Source: Streptoalloteichus hindustanus
Lineage (GTDB): Bacteria > Actinomycetota > Actinomycetes > Mycobacteriales > Pseudonocardiaceae
Direction of reading: 5' to 3'
Length of the DNA stretch: 64,000 bases
Assembly: GCF_900129375.1 (NCBI RefSeq)
Contig: NZ_FQVN01000007.1
Location: 186,001 to 250,000, forward strand
The number at the start of each line of letters is the position of its first letter. Within the stretch, counting starts at the first letter, position 1. Below are positions 49,870 through 59,190 of the stretch, piece by piece. The notes below the pieces were generated by a model, which worked only from the letters and a program-made list of their open reading frames with translations, did no database searches and had not been told where the DNA came from. Made by a program: the position numbers and the translations under genes.

Positions 49870-50784
49870 ATGACGGACGAGATGCGGAAGCGCGTCGACG
49901 CGTCGGACGAGGTGTCGTTCGAGAAGGTGTTGCGCGCGGCCATCCACCGCAGTGGCCTCGGCCTGGAGCGGATCCGGCATCGCCTGGCGCAGCGGGGGTG
50001 TCAGGTCAGCGTCGCGACGCTCAGCCACTGGCAGTCCGGTCGACGCCGGCCGGAGCGGCCCGAGTCGCTGGCGGCCCTGCCGTTGCTGGAACAGGTGCTC
50101 GCGCTTCCCGACGGCGCGCTGACCTCGCTGGTGGGACGCCCGCGCCCCCGGGGTCTCAGCAGGAAGGGGCAACGCCGTCTGCCGGCCGAGACGGTGTGGT
50201 CCAGCGAGCCGCGAATGCCCGTGCTGCTGCGCAGCGTGGACTTCGAGGACGAGTACCTCGTCCGGCTCAGCCAGCACAACCTGGTGCGCATCGGGCCGGA
50301 GGGCGGCGAGCGGACGGTCCGGGTGCGGCTGGTGCTGCGCGCCACCCGCTCCGGCGTGTCCCGCATCTCGGTCGCGTGCGTGCTGGACGGCCCACACCAC
50401 CTCAGCCCGTTGATCCGCCCACTGCGCCACTGCTCGGTGGACAACACCAGGTACCTCCCGGACCCGGGGTACCTGGTCGCCTCGGTCGTGTTCGACCGGG
50501 AGCTGGCGCGGGGCGAGTCGCTGATGGTGGAGTACGAGGTGCTGACTCCGACACCGCGTCAGCGAACCACGTTGTGGGAGAACAAACTCCGTTTCCCGGT
50601 GCACGAGTACTACTCCGAGATCTGCTTCGACCCCCGGGCGGTGCCCGCCCGCTGCGCGTGGAAGGTCACCGACGACAAGAACGTCACGCGGGGCGGTGAG
50701 CTGTCCCTCGACCCGTCGCACTGCGTCCACCTGGCCGTCTCCGACGCCAGTCCCGGGCGCTACCGGATTTCGTGGCAGTGGTGA
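49870..50784 (+). CDS. HTH protein with beta-rich C-terminal domain, unknown
   Basis: 304 residues. N-terminal HTH-like SGLGLERIRHRLAQRGCQVS then VATLSHWQSGRRRPERPES. The C-terminal two thirds are beta-rich and hydrophilic (VRVRLVLRATRSGVSRISVA, HEYYSEICFDPRAVPA), unlike a known sensor. GAGCGGGAGGG precedes ATG 49870. I do not recognise the full architecture; probably a regulator. Confidence 0.65.
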   Translation: MTDEMRKRVDASDEVSFEKVLRAAIHRSGLGLERIRHRLAQRGCQVSVATLSHWQSGRRRPERPESLAALPLLEQVLALPDGALTSLVGRPRPRGLSRKGQRRLPAETVWSSEPRMPVLLRSVDFEDEYLVRLSQHNLVRIGPEGGERTVRVRLVLRATRSGVSRISVACVLDGPHHLSPLIRPLRHCSVDNTRYLPDPGYLVASVVFDRELARGESLMVEYEVLTPTPRQRTTLWENKLRFPVHEYYSEICFDPRAVPARCAWKVTDDKNVTRGGELSLDPSHCVHLAVSDASPGRYRISWQW

Positions 50785-51077
50785 CGGTTCCGGTGCGGCG
50801 GTCACGGCGTGGTCCGTTGTGCCGTTCGGAACCGTTCCAGCTACTCCACGGGGCCGACGTCGGGAGACCGGTGACCGCATTTCCTGATCACGGCCGAGAG
50901 AGTATCTGCCAAATGTAGAAAACGGCTCCGGGGCGCGACCCGACCAAAGTAGGTGTTCCCGTCCCTGCGCCCTGGGTCACAGTGGCGACAGCAGCGAGTT
51001 ACCGCCGCCCCGGAAACAACCACTCCCTGCGTGGCTTCCGGAACTCGCGCTTCCTTTGCGACAAAAGGAGATTCCCT

Positions 51078-51770
51078 GTGTCCACTGTGTCCGGAAAGCG
51101 GCTGGGCCGGCTGGCCCTCGGCCTTGGCGCCGTCGTCGCCACGGCCGTCGCGCTGGCTCCCAGCGCCGGAGCCGAAACCCCTGAGGCCCCGGCGAACCAG
51201 GCGCCGCACGGCCTGGTGCTGACGCACCCGCTCAGCGACAACAGCCACCTCCGCGTCGAGGAGTCCGCCGCCCCGGCGTTCGCCGGCGGGGCGCCCGAGC
51301 GCACCCTGAGCTTCACCGAGCAGGTGCAGCAGAAGAACCAGTGGTGCTGGGCCGCGACCGGGGTGAGCATCGAGCAGTTCCACGGCGCGCGCACGTCGCA
51401 GGCGCAGTTCTGCGCGGCGGGCAAGGGCACCTCCGCCGGCAACTGCCCCAACCAGCCCGGGACCATGTCCGAGATCCTGCGCGGCTTCCACGGCACCGGC
51501 TTCTCGGCCAGCAGCACCGGCGGCGCGGTGTCCTTCGACACGATCACCCAGCAGATCGACGACGGCGCGCCCATGCTCGTCGGCATCTACTGGACGCAGG
51601 GCGGCGGCCACGCCGAGGTCATCTACGGCTACGACTCGGCGAACAAGTCGCTGAACGTCGCCGACCCGTGGCCGACCTACCAGCGCTACCGGACCCAGTC
51701 GTACAACAGCTTCCTGCGCAACCAGCAGTTCACCTGGGGCGACACCGTCGTCGACATCGCGAAGGGGTGA
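51078..51770 (+). CDS. Secreted papain-like cysteine protease (AvrRpt2-type)
   Basis: 230 residues. Sec signal peptide at 1-32 (LGRLALGLGAVVATAVALAP, cleavage after SAGA). Mature part carries Cys90 in QKNQWCWAAT, His178 in GGGHAEVIYGYD and Asp196 in NVADPWP, the catalytic layout of the C39/C70-like family. Extra cysteines at 112 and 123 may form a disulfide. AAAAGGAGA precedes GTG 51078. The next gene starts seven bases later and encodes an exported partner. Confidence 0.85.
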   Translation: MSTVSGKRLGRLALGLGAVVATAVALAPSAGAETPEAPANQAPHGLVLTHPLSDNSHLRVEESAAPAFAGGAPERTLSFTEQVQQKNQWCWAATGVSIEQFHGARTSQAQFCAAGKGTSAGNCPNQPGTMSEILRGFHGTGFSASSTGGAVSFDTITQQIDDGAPMLVGIYWTQGGGHAEVIYGYDSANKSLNVADPWPTYQRYRTQSYNSFLRNQQFTWGDTVVDIAKG

Positions 51771-51777
51771 TCCACCG

Positions 51778-52587
51778 GTGACCAGGTCTGCGTTCCGGGT
51801 GCTGGCCGCGGCCGTTCTCCTCATCGCCTGTTCGGTGGGGTTCGGCGGAGTCACGGCGGTGGCGGCGTCGCCGGTGTGGGTCGACCCGTCCGCGGAGCAG
51901 GTCTCCGCCGCGGTGACCGCCGCCCACTCCACCGAGGCGATCGGCTACGCGCGCAGCAACTTCCGCAGACCTGGTCACCCCGACCCCGGCGCGATCACCG
52001 TCGGGACGACCGGCACGCCGGTCTTCACACTCGACCCGGCCTTCGTCCGCGGCGAGAACACCGGGCCCGCCGCTGTTCTCGCCTACGTCGCCGTCGTCGC
52101 CCACGCCCAGGACGGCAGCGCCGCGACCATCCAGGTCACCCCGGAGTCGCCGGGACGGCCGGACACGAAGTGGCGCGTGGACACGGTGCTCTCCGGCGAC
52201 GACGAACACCAGCTCACCAGCCAGCTCTCCGCCGGCGCCGTGCTCCTCAACGAACCCCAGATCAACGGCTGGTACGCACTCGGCAAGGACGGGGTCCGCC
52301 TGTTGCGGGCCAGCATGCCGCAGTCGCCGGTCGGCGCGTTGGTCCCGCTCGACGCCTACCAGCGGCAGGTCCGGGACCGGTACGCGGACAAACAACCCCA
52401 GTTCCAGAACCCCCGCGACGGCGAATCGGGCCTCGCGCAACCGCGTCCGACCTCTCCGCCCGCGGCGCAGGCGGAGCACGGGACTTCCGGTCTGGTTCCG
52501 TGGATCGCGGGTGGTTCGGTCCTGCTGCTCCTCGGCGCGGCCTACCTGGTCCGCCGGCTCCGCGCCCGCCGCCACGCCCCGCGGTAG
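51778..52587 (+). CDS. Exported membrane-anchored protein, partner of the protease
   Basis: 269 residues. Signal peptide at 1-30 (VLAAAVLLIACSVGFGGVTA). The extracellular domain has no recognised fold. Near the C-terminus a Pro-rich linker leads to a membrane helix (PWIAGGSVLLLLGAAYLV) and a basic tail (RRLRARRHAPR), a type-I anchor facing the wall. Gap of seven bases to the protease gene. It may be substrate, anchor or regulator of the protease. Confidence 0.75.
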   Translation: MTRSAFRVLAAAVLLIACSVGFGGVTAVAASPVWVDPSAEQVSAAVTAAHSTEAIGYARSNFRRPGHPDPGAITVGTTGTPVFTLDPAFVRGENTGPAAVLAYVAVVAHAQDGSAATIQVTPESPGRPDTKWRVDTVLSGDDEHQLTSQLSAGAVLLNEPQINGWYALGKDGVRLLRASMPQSPVGALVPLDAYQRQVRDRYADKQPQFQNPRDGESGLAQPRPTSPPAAQAEHGTSGLVPWIAGGSVLLLLGAAYLVRRLRARRHAPR

Positions 52588-52615
52588 CACTGGTCCCTCA
52601 CGAATGCTTGGCCCC

Positions 52616-53407
52616 TCACGGTTTCCCGAGCGGATGGTTCCGCGCCGCACGGGAAATGTGCAGCATGTCGGCGACCCGGCGGTACCCCACCGCGCGGTAG
52701 ATGCGCTCCTCCACCTCCCCCGCCGGCGTCAGGAACGGCACGGCGATCCCGGCGCCCGGACAGGCCCCGGTGAGCAGCGCGGTCAGCGCCGTGGCGATCC
52801 CCCGCCGCCGGTAGGGCGCGCGGACGCCGATCGCGGCCAGTTCGCTGACCCCCTCGTGGGGCGCCGCGCAGAGCCCGCCGCCCACGCCGAGGCCGGAGGC
52901 GGTGTCCACGGCGAGGGCGACCAGACCACCCCGGTCGACGACCCCGCGCAGGCGGGCCACGTCGTGCTCGGTGGTCCCGTCCTGGCCGTAGGCGTCGTTC
53001 TGCGCCTCGGCGACCTGCCACAGCTGCTCGTCACTGGTCGCCAGCACGCACTCGATCCCCGCGTCCGACGGCTTGGCCGGCACCGAGTCGGCCGGCGCGC
53101 AGATCATCAGGGGCAGGTGGCGTTCCGGGGCGAAGCCCGCAGCCACCAACGCCGGCTCGACCTCGGGGCACAGGTTGGGCAGGTACTCCAGCCTCGGCGC
53201 GCGGCCCCGGTCGGCGAAGGCGGCGACCAGGTCGTCGACCTCCTGGGGCGAGGGCGCGGCGCCGTCGTCGGGAACGGCGTAGTTGCGGAACAGTCCCGCG
53301 TCGTGCTGGTCGAACGAGGCGAGGAACGGGCCGATCCGCTCGGCTTCGGCTCCGGGTCGCGAGGTGAGGTCGGCACGCAGGTAGGCGTGCACGCGAACGT
53401 CGAACAC
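52616..53407 (-). CDS. GNAT N-acetyltransferase
   Basis: 263 residues. Acetyl-CoA-binding motif A is ELAAIGVRAPYRRRGIATAL (RRRGIA = Q/RxxGxG/A), followed by EERIYRAVGYRRVADML. The N-terminal half is a second, degenerate GNAT-like region. GTG 53407 with AAAGGCGCCC before it. Substrate unknown. Confidence 0.85.
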   Translation of the reverse strand: MFDVRVHAYLRADLTSRPGAEAERIGPFLASFDQHDAGLFRNYAVPDDGAAPSPQEVDDLVAAFADRGRAPRLEYLPNLCPEVEPALVAAGFAPERHLPLMICAPADSVPAKPSDAGIECVLATSDEQLWQVAEAQNDAYGQDGTTEHDVARLRGVVDRGGLVALAVDTASGLGVGGGLCAAPHEGVSELAAIGVRAPYRRRGIATALTALLTGACPGAGIAVPFLTPAGEVEERIYRAVGYRRVADMLHISRAARNHPLGKP

Positions 53408-53689
53408 GGGAAGGGCGCCTTTCGTCGAGCAACGGGGGCGGAAGCCGCGACGGACGGCCGCTGACGTCGGCCTGTGCGCGGTCGGCGGGGCTCGGTGTCC
53501 TGCCCCGCGGGTTCCCAGCGGCCGTCGGTGACGCGCCGGCAAGAGGCCTCAGTCCTCTCTGGACGCGACGGAAGCAGTCCCACCGTAGCCCAGCGTCCAC
53601 GCGTCAGCCGGCGAACGCCGCATGCGGCCCGACATCCTCTGCCGTCACGTCCGCACTCCACCCGTTCGCGTGACGGGAGCGGGGATGCG

Positions 53690-54222
53690 CGCTCAGGCGG
53701 GTGTGGTCCGAGGAGTCCACTGAGGACTCGGGCCAGGATGTCGCCGAACCGCTCGGCGGGGGACCGGGTCGGCTCCGGGTGGTCGAGCAGCCGCGTGAGC
53801 CGGGGGTGCTCGCCGGTCGCGGCGACGTGCCGCAGGTAGGCGTCCTGCCGTCGACGGGCGGCGGACCCGCCGGAGATCTCGTTCTGGGCGAAGATCGCGG
53901 TGATCGTGGTCAGCACCGTGAACGCCTCCAGCTTCGCCGGCTCCGGCGCGGGGTGGTCCGCGAGGACGTCGAGGACGTGTTCGAGCAACGCCACGCCGTT
54001 CGGCCCGAGGGTCGCCCGGGTGACGACCAGGGCGGGCAACCACGGGTGCCGCAACATGATCAGCCGGGCCTGGTGGCCGATCGCGACGAGGTCGGCGACC
54101 CAGTCGCCGTCGCGCGGGCCGAGGTCGTACTCCGCGCACGTCGCGTCGACCATCAGGTCGAGCAGGTCGTCGCGGGTGGCGACGTAGCGGTAGAGCCCTC
54201 GTCTTCGCACACACCGTTCGCG
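53690..54222 (-). pseudogene. Headless TetR regulator remnant
   Basis: The frame reads GLYRYVATRDDLLDLMVDAT and on through HPWLPALVVTRATLGPNGVALL to LARVLSGLLGPHPPE, which is the TetR ligand domain from the end of the HTH. Everything before LYRYV (about 45-50 residues including the start and most of the HTH) is missing and joins straight to the divergent hydrolase promoter. The frame runs on without its usual stop. Non-functional as a DNA-binding protein. Confidence 0.75.
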
Positions 54223-54236
54223 AATGAGGAGGCTCG

Positions 54237-55144
54237 ATGACCACCGACGTGACGCGGTACGCGCGCAACGGCGCGGTGCGGATCGCCTACGAGGACCCCT
54301 GGGTGGCGCGGGCGGCGAACCGCTCCTGCTGGTCATGGGCCTGGGCGTGTCCCGGTTCTGGTGGCCGCCGGGCCTGATCGCCGAGCTGGTCGGACGCGGC
54401 TTCCAGGTCGTCGCCTACGACCAGCGCGACGCCGGCCAGTCCACCCGGTTCGCCGGCACCGAGAAGGTCCACCCCGTCGTCGCGTTGTTCCGGCCCCGCC
54501 CGCCCGCCTACAGCGCCGAGGACATGACCGACGACGCGGCCGCGGTGCTGGACGCCCTGGGCTGGGAGTCCGCGCACCTGCTCGGGCACTCCACGGGTGG
54601 CCTGCTCGTGCAGCGCACCGCCCTGCGGCACCCGGGCCGGGTCCGCGCCATCACGATCTCCGGCGCCGTGCCCAGCGACGCCGGACCGCTGCGGCTGCTC
54701 CGGTACGTGAACCCGGGCACCGTCGCGCGGTTCTCCCGCCTGCGCTTCCCCGAGGACCGCGAGGGCGACGTCGCGCTGGGGCTCGCCCTGTCCCGGGCGC
54801 TCGCCGCACCCGGCCACCCGTGGGACGAGGCGGCGGCGCGCGCGGTGATCGGGCGCGACGTCGTCAGCGGGGTTCGGGACAACAGGGCGCAGAGCCGTCA
54901 GATCGGCGCGAAGTGGCACGGGGCACGACTGGCCGAGATCCGGGTGCCCACCGTGGTGCCGCACGGCGAGCAGGCCCCACTGATCCGGCCGTCAGCCGCG
55001 CTCCACACCGCGTCCGCGATCCCGGGCGCCCGACTCGTGCTCCCTGCCCGGCGTCGGGCACGACCTTCCCAGCTGATGTGGTCACGCGTCGCCGACGAGG
55101 TCCGCGGCGTCGCCGACCGGGCCAGGTCCGCCCCTCGGAGCTGA
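54237..55144 (+). pseudogene. Frameshifted alpha/beta hydrolase
   Basis: ATG 54237 after AATGAGGAGGCTCG starts MTTDVTRYARNGAVRIAYED, then a run of four C (about 54296) throws it out of frame. The body resumes as GGEPLLLVMGLGVSRFWWPP, with nucleophile elbow LLGHSTGGLL, in another frame from 54224. Near 55040 the catalytic-His segment LPGVGHDLP lies in the next frame while flanking LVL and SRVADEVRGVADRARS stay in the first. Three lesions, catalytic His lost. The divergent TetR is also broken. Confidence 0.75.
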
Positions 55145-55163
55145 GCTGACGTCCCGGGTCCTT

Positions 55164-55199
55164 CTCCTTGCGCCGCTGGGCTTTCGGCGGTGCGAGGAG
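55164..55199. terminator. Terminator between hydrolase pseudogene and phosphatase
   Basis: 13-bp stem with two G-U pairs, CTCCTTGCGCCGC / GCGGTGCGAGGAG, 10-nt loop. Confidence 0.7.
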
Positions 55200-55204
55200 A
55201 GCGC

Positions 55205-55930
55205 TCAGGCCGTGCCGGTGGTGCCGCCGATCACCGCGTCGGACTCCCCGGTCCGAGCGGCGTCGGCCCCCTCCTGGGCGCCGTCGGACGACGGCTTCGG
55301 CGGCACCAACCCGCTGAGGTCGCCACCGTTGTCGTTGATCCGCAGCACGAACGGCCGGGTCTCGGTGTAGCGGACCACGCTCACCGAGCAGGGGTCGACG
55401 ACGATGCGCTGGAAGGAGTCCAGGTGCGCGCCGAGGGCGTCGGCCAGGACAGCCTTGATCACGTCGCCGTGGCTGCACGCCACCCACACGCTGTCCGGGC
55501 CGTGCTCGGCGCTGATGCGGGCGTCCTGCGCGCGGAGTGCGGCCACCGCCCGGGCCTGCACCGCGGCCAGCCCCTCCCCCGCCGGGAACACCGCGGCGGA
55601 GGGGTGCTGCTGCACGACCCGCCACAGCGGCTCGTCCACCAGCTCCTTCAACGCCTTGCCGGTCCAGTCGCCGTAGTCGACCTCGGCCAGCTCCGGCTCC
55701 ACCACGGGAGTCAGGCCCCGCGCGGCGGCCAGGGGCTGGAGGGTCTGCTGGCACCGCTCCAACGGCGAGGTGACCAGCGCGGCCAACGGCACCTCGGCGA
55801 GCCGACCCGGCAGTGTCGCCGCCTGCTCCACCCCTGTGTCGTCCAACGCGACCCCGGGCTGGCGGCCGGCGAGCACCGCCGCACCGTTCGCGGTGGATCT
55901 GGCGTGCCGGAGCAGGATGACGGTAGCCAC
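55205..55930 (-). CDS. Histidine phosphatase, MSMEG_4193-like phosphomutase family
   Basis: 241 residues. VILLRHARSTANGAAVLAGR (catalytic RHA), SPLERCQQT, VDYGDWTGKALKEL and second His in VACSHGDVIKAVLAD. The extended region VSVVRYTETRPFVLRINDNG and an acidic C-terminal tail are typical of an actinobacterial branch often called phosphomutase. GTG start. Substrate unknown. Confidence 0.88.
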   Translation of the reverse strand: MATVILLRHARSTANGAAVLAGRQPGVALDDTGVEQAATLPGRLAEVPLAALVTSPLERCQQTLQPLAAARGLTPVVEPELAEVDYGDWTGKALKELVDEPLWRVVQQHPSAAVFPAGEGLAAVQARAVAALRAQDARISAEHGPDSVWVACSHGDVIKAVLADALGAHLDSFQRIVVDPCSVSVVRYTETRPFVLRINDNGGDLSGLVPPKPSSDGAQEGADAARTGESDAVIGGTTGTA

Positions 55931-55999
55931 CCCAGCAGCCTACGTGCTCGCCTCCACGTCGCGTTGATGTTGCACCGGGGTCCGCATCAGCGGGTGCTG

Positions 56000-56638
56000 T
56001 CAGTGGGTCTCGGACTGCCCGTGGGCGTCGTGGGCGCGGAAGACACCCGCGCGCGCCGCGGCGAGGGTGATCGCGGCGGCGTGGTCGGCCGTGGCGTCGT
56101 CGAGCGGCTCGCAGGTGACCAGCAGCCGCAGGTAGATCGGGGCGATCAGGGACTTCAGCAGCAGGGCGGGGTCGGTGCCCTCGGGGAGCTGCCCGCGCTC
56201 CACGGCCCTGGTGACGAGGGGTGCGGCGCGGCGGAAGCGGTCGGCGAAGAAGCGGCGCCGCACGTCGGCGATCTCCGGGAGGCGGCCGGCGTCGGAGAAC
56301 ATCGTCGCGGCGACACCCAGGTGGGTCACCGTGAGGTGGGTGACCAGGAGGCGGGCCAGCTCGCGCAGGTCGCTCGCGACGTCGCCGGTGTCGGGGATGG
56401 GCAGGTCCGCCGCGACGTGCTCGGTCAACGCGTCGACGACCAGGGTCTCCCGGTCCTTCCACCGCCGGTAGACCGTCGTCTTGTGCACGCCGGCCCGCTG
56501 GGCGACGGCCTCGACTGTCAGGTTCGCGTAACCGACCTCGGCCAGTTCGTCGAGCGTGGCCGCCAGGACGGCCGCGCACACCTTTGCTCCCCGGCCCACC
56601 GGCTTGACCCGGCCGGCCGGTGCGGACTGCGCGTCCAT
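56000..56638 (-). CDS. TetR-family repressor
   Basis: 212 residues. HTH LTVEAVAQRAGVHKTTVYRRWKDRETLVVD; ligand domain with RRFFADRFRRAAPLVTRAVERGQLPEG. ACAAGGAGTTGCG before ATG 56638. Two CGCAAC-5-GTTGCG operators lie in the divergent gap, one over its own ribosome site. Confidence 0.92.
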   Translation of the reverse strand: MDAQSAPAGRVKPVGRGAKVCAAVLAATLDELAEVGYANLTVEAVAQRAGVHKTTVYRRWKDRETLVVDALTEHVAADLPIPDTGDVASDLRELARLLVTHLTVTHLGVAATMFSDAGRLPEIADVRRRFFADRFRRAAPLVTRAVERGQLPEGTDPALLLKSLIAPIYLRLLVTCEPLDDATADHAAAITLAAARAGVFRAHDAHGQSETH

Positions 56639-56710
56639 CGCAACTCCTTGTTGCGTTAGAGGTGACTGCTGTGCCAACCTCAGACTATCGCAACAACGAG
56701 TTGCGATAGT
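56639..56710. promoter_or_regulatory. Two CGCAAC/GTTGCG operators
   Basis: CGCAAC-5-GTTGCG at 56639-56655 and a longer 11-bp perfect repeat ACTATCGCAAC-5-GTTGCGATAGT at 56684-56710. The first covers the tetR ribosome site, the second ends 15 bp before the oxidoreductase start. Confidence 0.85.
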
Positions 56711-56725
56711 CCGCGAGGAGACACC

Positions 56726-57562
56726 GTGTACCTGATCACCGGGGCGACCGGCAACGTCGGACGCCCGCTCATCGACCACCTGCTCGCCGCCGGCGCGCAG
56801 GTTCGCGCCACCACCCGCCGGCCCGCCACCGCCGCCCTGCCCGACCAGGTCGAGGTGGTCCAGGCCGACGAGACGGCCTTCCCCCTGGACGGCGTCCGCG
56901 CGGTCTTCGTCAACCCCGCCGCGATCGGCAACGGCCTGGACGCGCTGCTCACCCAGGCGAAGGCACACGACGTGCGCAGGGTTGTCCTGCTCTCCACCTC
57001 GGCTGTCGCCGTCCCGGGCAACCCGATCGGCGAGCACCACCGGGAACTGGAGCAGCGGGTGATGGACTCCGGCCTGCCCTGGACCATGCTCCGCCCCGGA
57101 GCGTTCAACTCCAACACACTCGCCTGGGCAACCGAGATCCGCACCGAGCAGGTGGTGCGGGCACCCTACGGCGAAGCACGCATCGCACCGATCGACGAGC
57201 GCGACATCGCCGCCGTCGCCGGCGAAGCGCTGCTGTCCCACGACACGGACCGCCTGCACAACGCCGCGCCAGTCCTCAGTGGACCCGAGGTCCTCACCAC
57301 CGCCGACCAGGTCCGCGATATCGCCGCGGCGACGGGAGTTTCCCTGCGGTTCGAGGAAGTGTCACCCGAGGCCGCACGACAGTCCATGGTGGAGGCCGGA
57401 GTCCCCGCCTTCGCCGTCGACGGCGTGCTGGGCTACTACGCCCACGCCACCCACCACCCGACAACGGTTTCCCCTGTCGTGCAGGAGATCACGGGCCGCG
57501 CTCCGCGTCGGTTCGCGGACTGGGCTGCCGAACACGCCGCAGCCTTCAGCACCACCCACTGA
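56726..57562 (+). CDS. NmrA-like NAD(P)-binding oxidoreductase
   Basis: 278 residues. MYLITGATGNVGRPLIDHLL (dinucleotide motif), RRVVLLSTSAVAVPG, LPWTMLRPGAFNSNTLAWA; the ending APRRFADWAAEHAAAF is typical of SDR_a5 proteins. GCGAGGAGACACC precedes GTG 56726. Target of the divergent TetR; perhaps quinone or aldehyde reduction. Confidence 0.88.
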   Translation: MYLITGATGNVGRPLIDHLLAAGAQVRATTRRPATAALPDQVEVVQADETAFPLDGVRAVFVNPAAIGNGLDALLTQAKAHDVRRVVLLSTSAVAVPGNPIGEHHRELEQRVMDSGLPWTMLRPGAFNSNTLAWATEIRTEQVVRAPYGEARIAPIDERDIAAVAGEALLSHDTDRLHNAAPVLSGPEVLTTADQVRDIAAATGVSLRFEEVSPEAARQSMVEAGVPAFAVDGVLGYYAHATHHPTTVSPVVQEITGRAPRRFADWAAEHAAAFSTTH

Positions 57563-57567
57563 CGCGA

Positions 57568-57597
57568 GAGGCGGGACGGCTCCGGCCGTCCCGCCTC
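57568..57597 (+). terminator. Terminator after the oxidoreductase
   Basis: 13-bp perfect stem GAGGCGGGACGGC / GCCGTCCCGCCTC, 4-nt loop, six bases after the stop. Confidence 0.85.
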
Positions 57598-57713
57598 CCG
57601 TTGTGCCGCCGAGCAAACCGCCCCACAGCACGAAGATCACGGTGAGTGAGAGCCTCACGAACAGGTCGGCGCTAACGTCAGTGGCGAGGCAGAGCACGAG
57701 CGCGGAGGCGAAG

Positions 57714-58109
57714 ATGGCGGAGGACTGGGGCACGGTCGCGGCGGCGCTGAACGCGCGCACGACCGAACTCTCGATGAAGCAGAAGGAACTCGCCGAGCGG
57801 TCGGGCGTTTCGCTCGCCATCATCCGCGAAGTGCAACAGGACCGGATTCGGCGGCGCAGGAATCCGCGCACACTCGAAGCCCTGTCGATCGCGTTGGGCT
57901 GGCACCCGCAGCACCTCACGGCAGTGCTGCACGGCCAGGAACCTCCACCCGCCGCCAGCAGCGAGATCCCACCCACGGAAGACCCGGTGGTCCTCCTGTT
58001 GCACGCCCTCGTTCGCGAGGTGCGCGGACTCCGCGCCCAGGTAGGCGTGTTGGCGAGCCGTCTCGATTTGGGGAGTTCCGGCGTTGCTCGGAAACAACCG
58101 AAGCGTTAA
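57714..58109 (+). CDS. XRE-type helix-turn-helix protein
   Basis: 131 residues. MAEDWGTVAAALNARTTELS then MKQKELAERSGVSLAIIREV forms the HTH, with unusually basic RIRRRRNPRTLEAL; C-terminal helix LLLHALVREVRGLRAQVGVL looks like a coiled coil for dimerisation. GCGGAGGCGAAG before the ATG. Target unknown. Confidence 0.85.
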   Translation: MAEDWGTVAAALNARTTELSMKQKELAERSGVSLAIIREVQQDRIRRRRNPRTLEALSIALGWHPQHLTAVLHGQEPPPAASSEIPPTEDPVVLLLHALVREVRGLRAQVGVLASRLDLGSSGVARKQPKR

Positions 58110-58158
58110 TGGCGTTTGCCCCGCTCTGGCGCAGGGCCGCCAGAACACGACGTAAAAG

Positions 58159-58192
58159 CGTGGTGGGGGCGGCCGAGGCCGCCCCCACCACG
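58159..58192. terminator. Terminator shared by XRE gene and uppP
   Basis: 16-bp perfect repeat CGTGGTGGGGGCGGCC / GGCCGCCCCCACCACG with two central bases; convergent, serves both strands. Confidence 0.88.
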
Positions 58193-58208
58193 TCGCTGTG
58201 CGGGGTCG

Positions 58209-59042
58209 TCAGGTCGCGTTGACGACTCCGGCCGACAGCAGGCCCATGACCGTCAGGCCGAGGGCCAGGCGGTACCAGACGAAGACGTAGACGCTGTGCT
58301 TGGCGACCCAGTTGAGCAACCAGGCGATCGTGGCGTAGCCGACCGCGAAGGCGATCGCGGTGGCCACCACCATCTGCGCCACGCTCGGCTGCGGGCCGGG
58401 GCCGCTGCGCTCGAAGACGTCGGGGATGCTGAAGATGCCGGAGGCGAAGACGGCCGGGATCGCCAGCAGGAACGAGTAGCGGGCCGCCGCCGCGCGGTTC
58501 AGGCCGATGGCCAGCCCGGCCGTGATGGTGCCCCCGGAGCGCGAGACGCCGGGGATCAGGGCCATGGCCTGGGCGAAGCCCATGACCACGCCGTCGCGCA
58601 GGGTCATCTGCTCCACGGTGCGCCGCTGCGGCCCGAACCGCTCGGCCACGGCGAGGACCACCGCGAAGACGACCAGCGTGGTGGAGACCAACCACAGGTT
58701 GCGCGCGCCGGTGCGGATCTCGTCCTTGAACACGAGGCCGAGCAGGCCGATCGGCAGCGTGCCGATGATCACGTACCAGGCGATGCGGTAGTCCGCGGTC
58801 CGCCGCACCTCGGCGTCGGCGAAACCGCGGAACCAGGTGGTCAGCAGCCGCCAGATGTCCTTGGCGAAGAAGATCAGCACGGCCAGCTCGGTGCCGAGCT
58901 GGGTCACGGCGGTGAAGGAGGCGCCCGCGTCGGAGTCGAAGAACAGCTCCGAGACGATGCGCAGGTGGCCTGAGGAGGAGATGGGGAGGAACTCGGTCAA
59001 TCCCTGGACGAGACCGAGGACCAGGGCCTGCAACCAGCTCAC
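58209..59042 (-). CDS. uppP: Undecaprenyl-diphosphatase
   Basis: 277 residues, about eight membrane helices. Removes a phosphate from undecaprenyl diphosphate so the cell-wall lipid carrier is reused; also gives bacitracin tolerance. Catalytic N-terminal motif [14 protein letters not shown] (E17, S22-S24, H26) and the second motif [10 protein letters not shown] are intact. AGGAGCTCACGC precedes GTG 59042. Confidence 0.95.
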   Translation of the reverse strand: MSWLQALVLGLVQGLTEFLPISSSGHLRIVSELFFDSDAGASFTAVTQLGTELAVLIFFAKDIWRLLTTWFRGFADAEVRRTADYRIAWYVIIGTLPIGLLGLVFKDEIRTGARNLWLVSTTLVVFAVVLAVAERFGPQRRTVEQMTLRDGVVMGFAQAMALIPGVSRSGGTITAGLAIGLNRAAAARYSFLLAIPAVFASGIFSIPDVFERSGPGPQPSVAQMVVATAIAFAVGYATIAWLLNWVAKHSVYVFVWYRLALGLTVMGLLSAGVVNAT

Positions 59043-59135
59043 GCGTGAGCTCCTGGGGTTCGCGGGGAGGGCGGCGCGGTGGAGGTGCGCCGCGTTGCCG
59101 CCACGCATCTTGCAGCACGCGCGTTCAGCGGAACG

Positions 59136-59174
59136 CGGCGACCCCCGTCCGGGCGATCCGGGCGGGGGCCGCCG
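59136..59174 (-). terminator. Imperfect hairpin after the LLM oxidoreductase
   Basis: CGGCGACCCCCGTCCGG and CCGGGCGGGGGCCGCCG pair with small mismatches around GCGAT. 17 bp past the LLM gene stop on the minus strand, between it and uppP. Confidence 0.6.
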
Positions 59175-59190
59175 TCACGGTCCGCTACCG

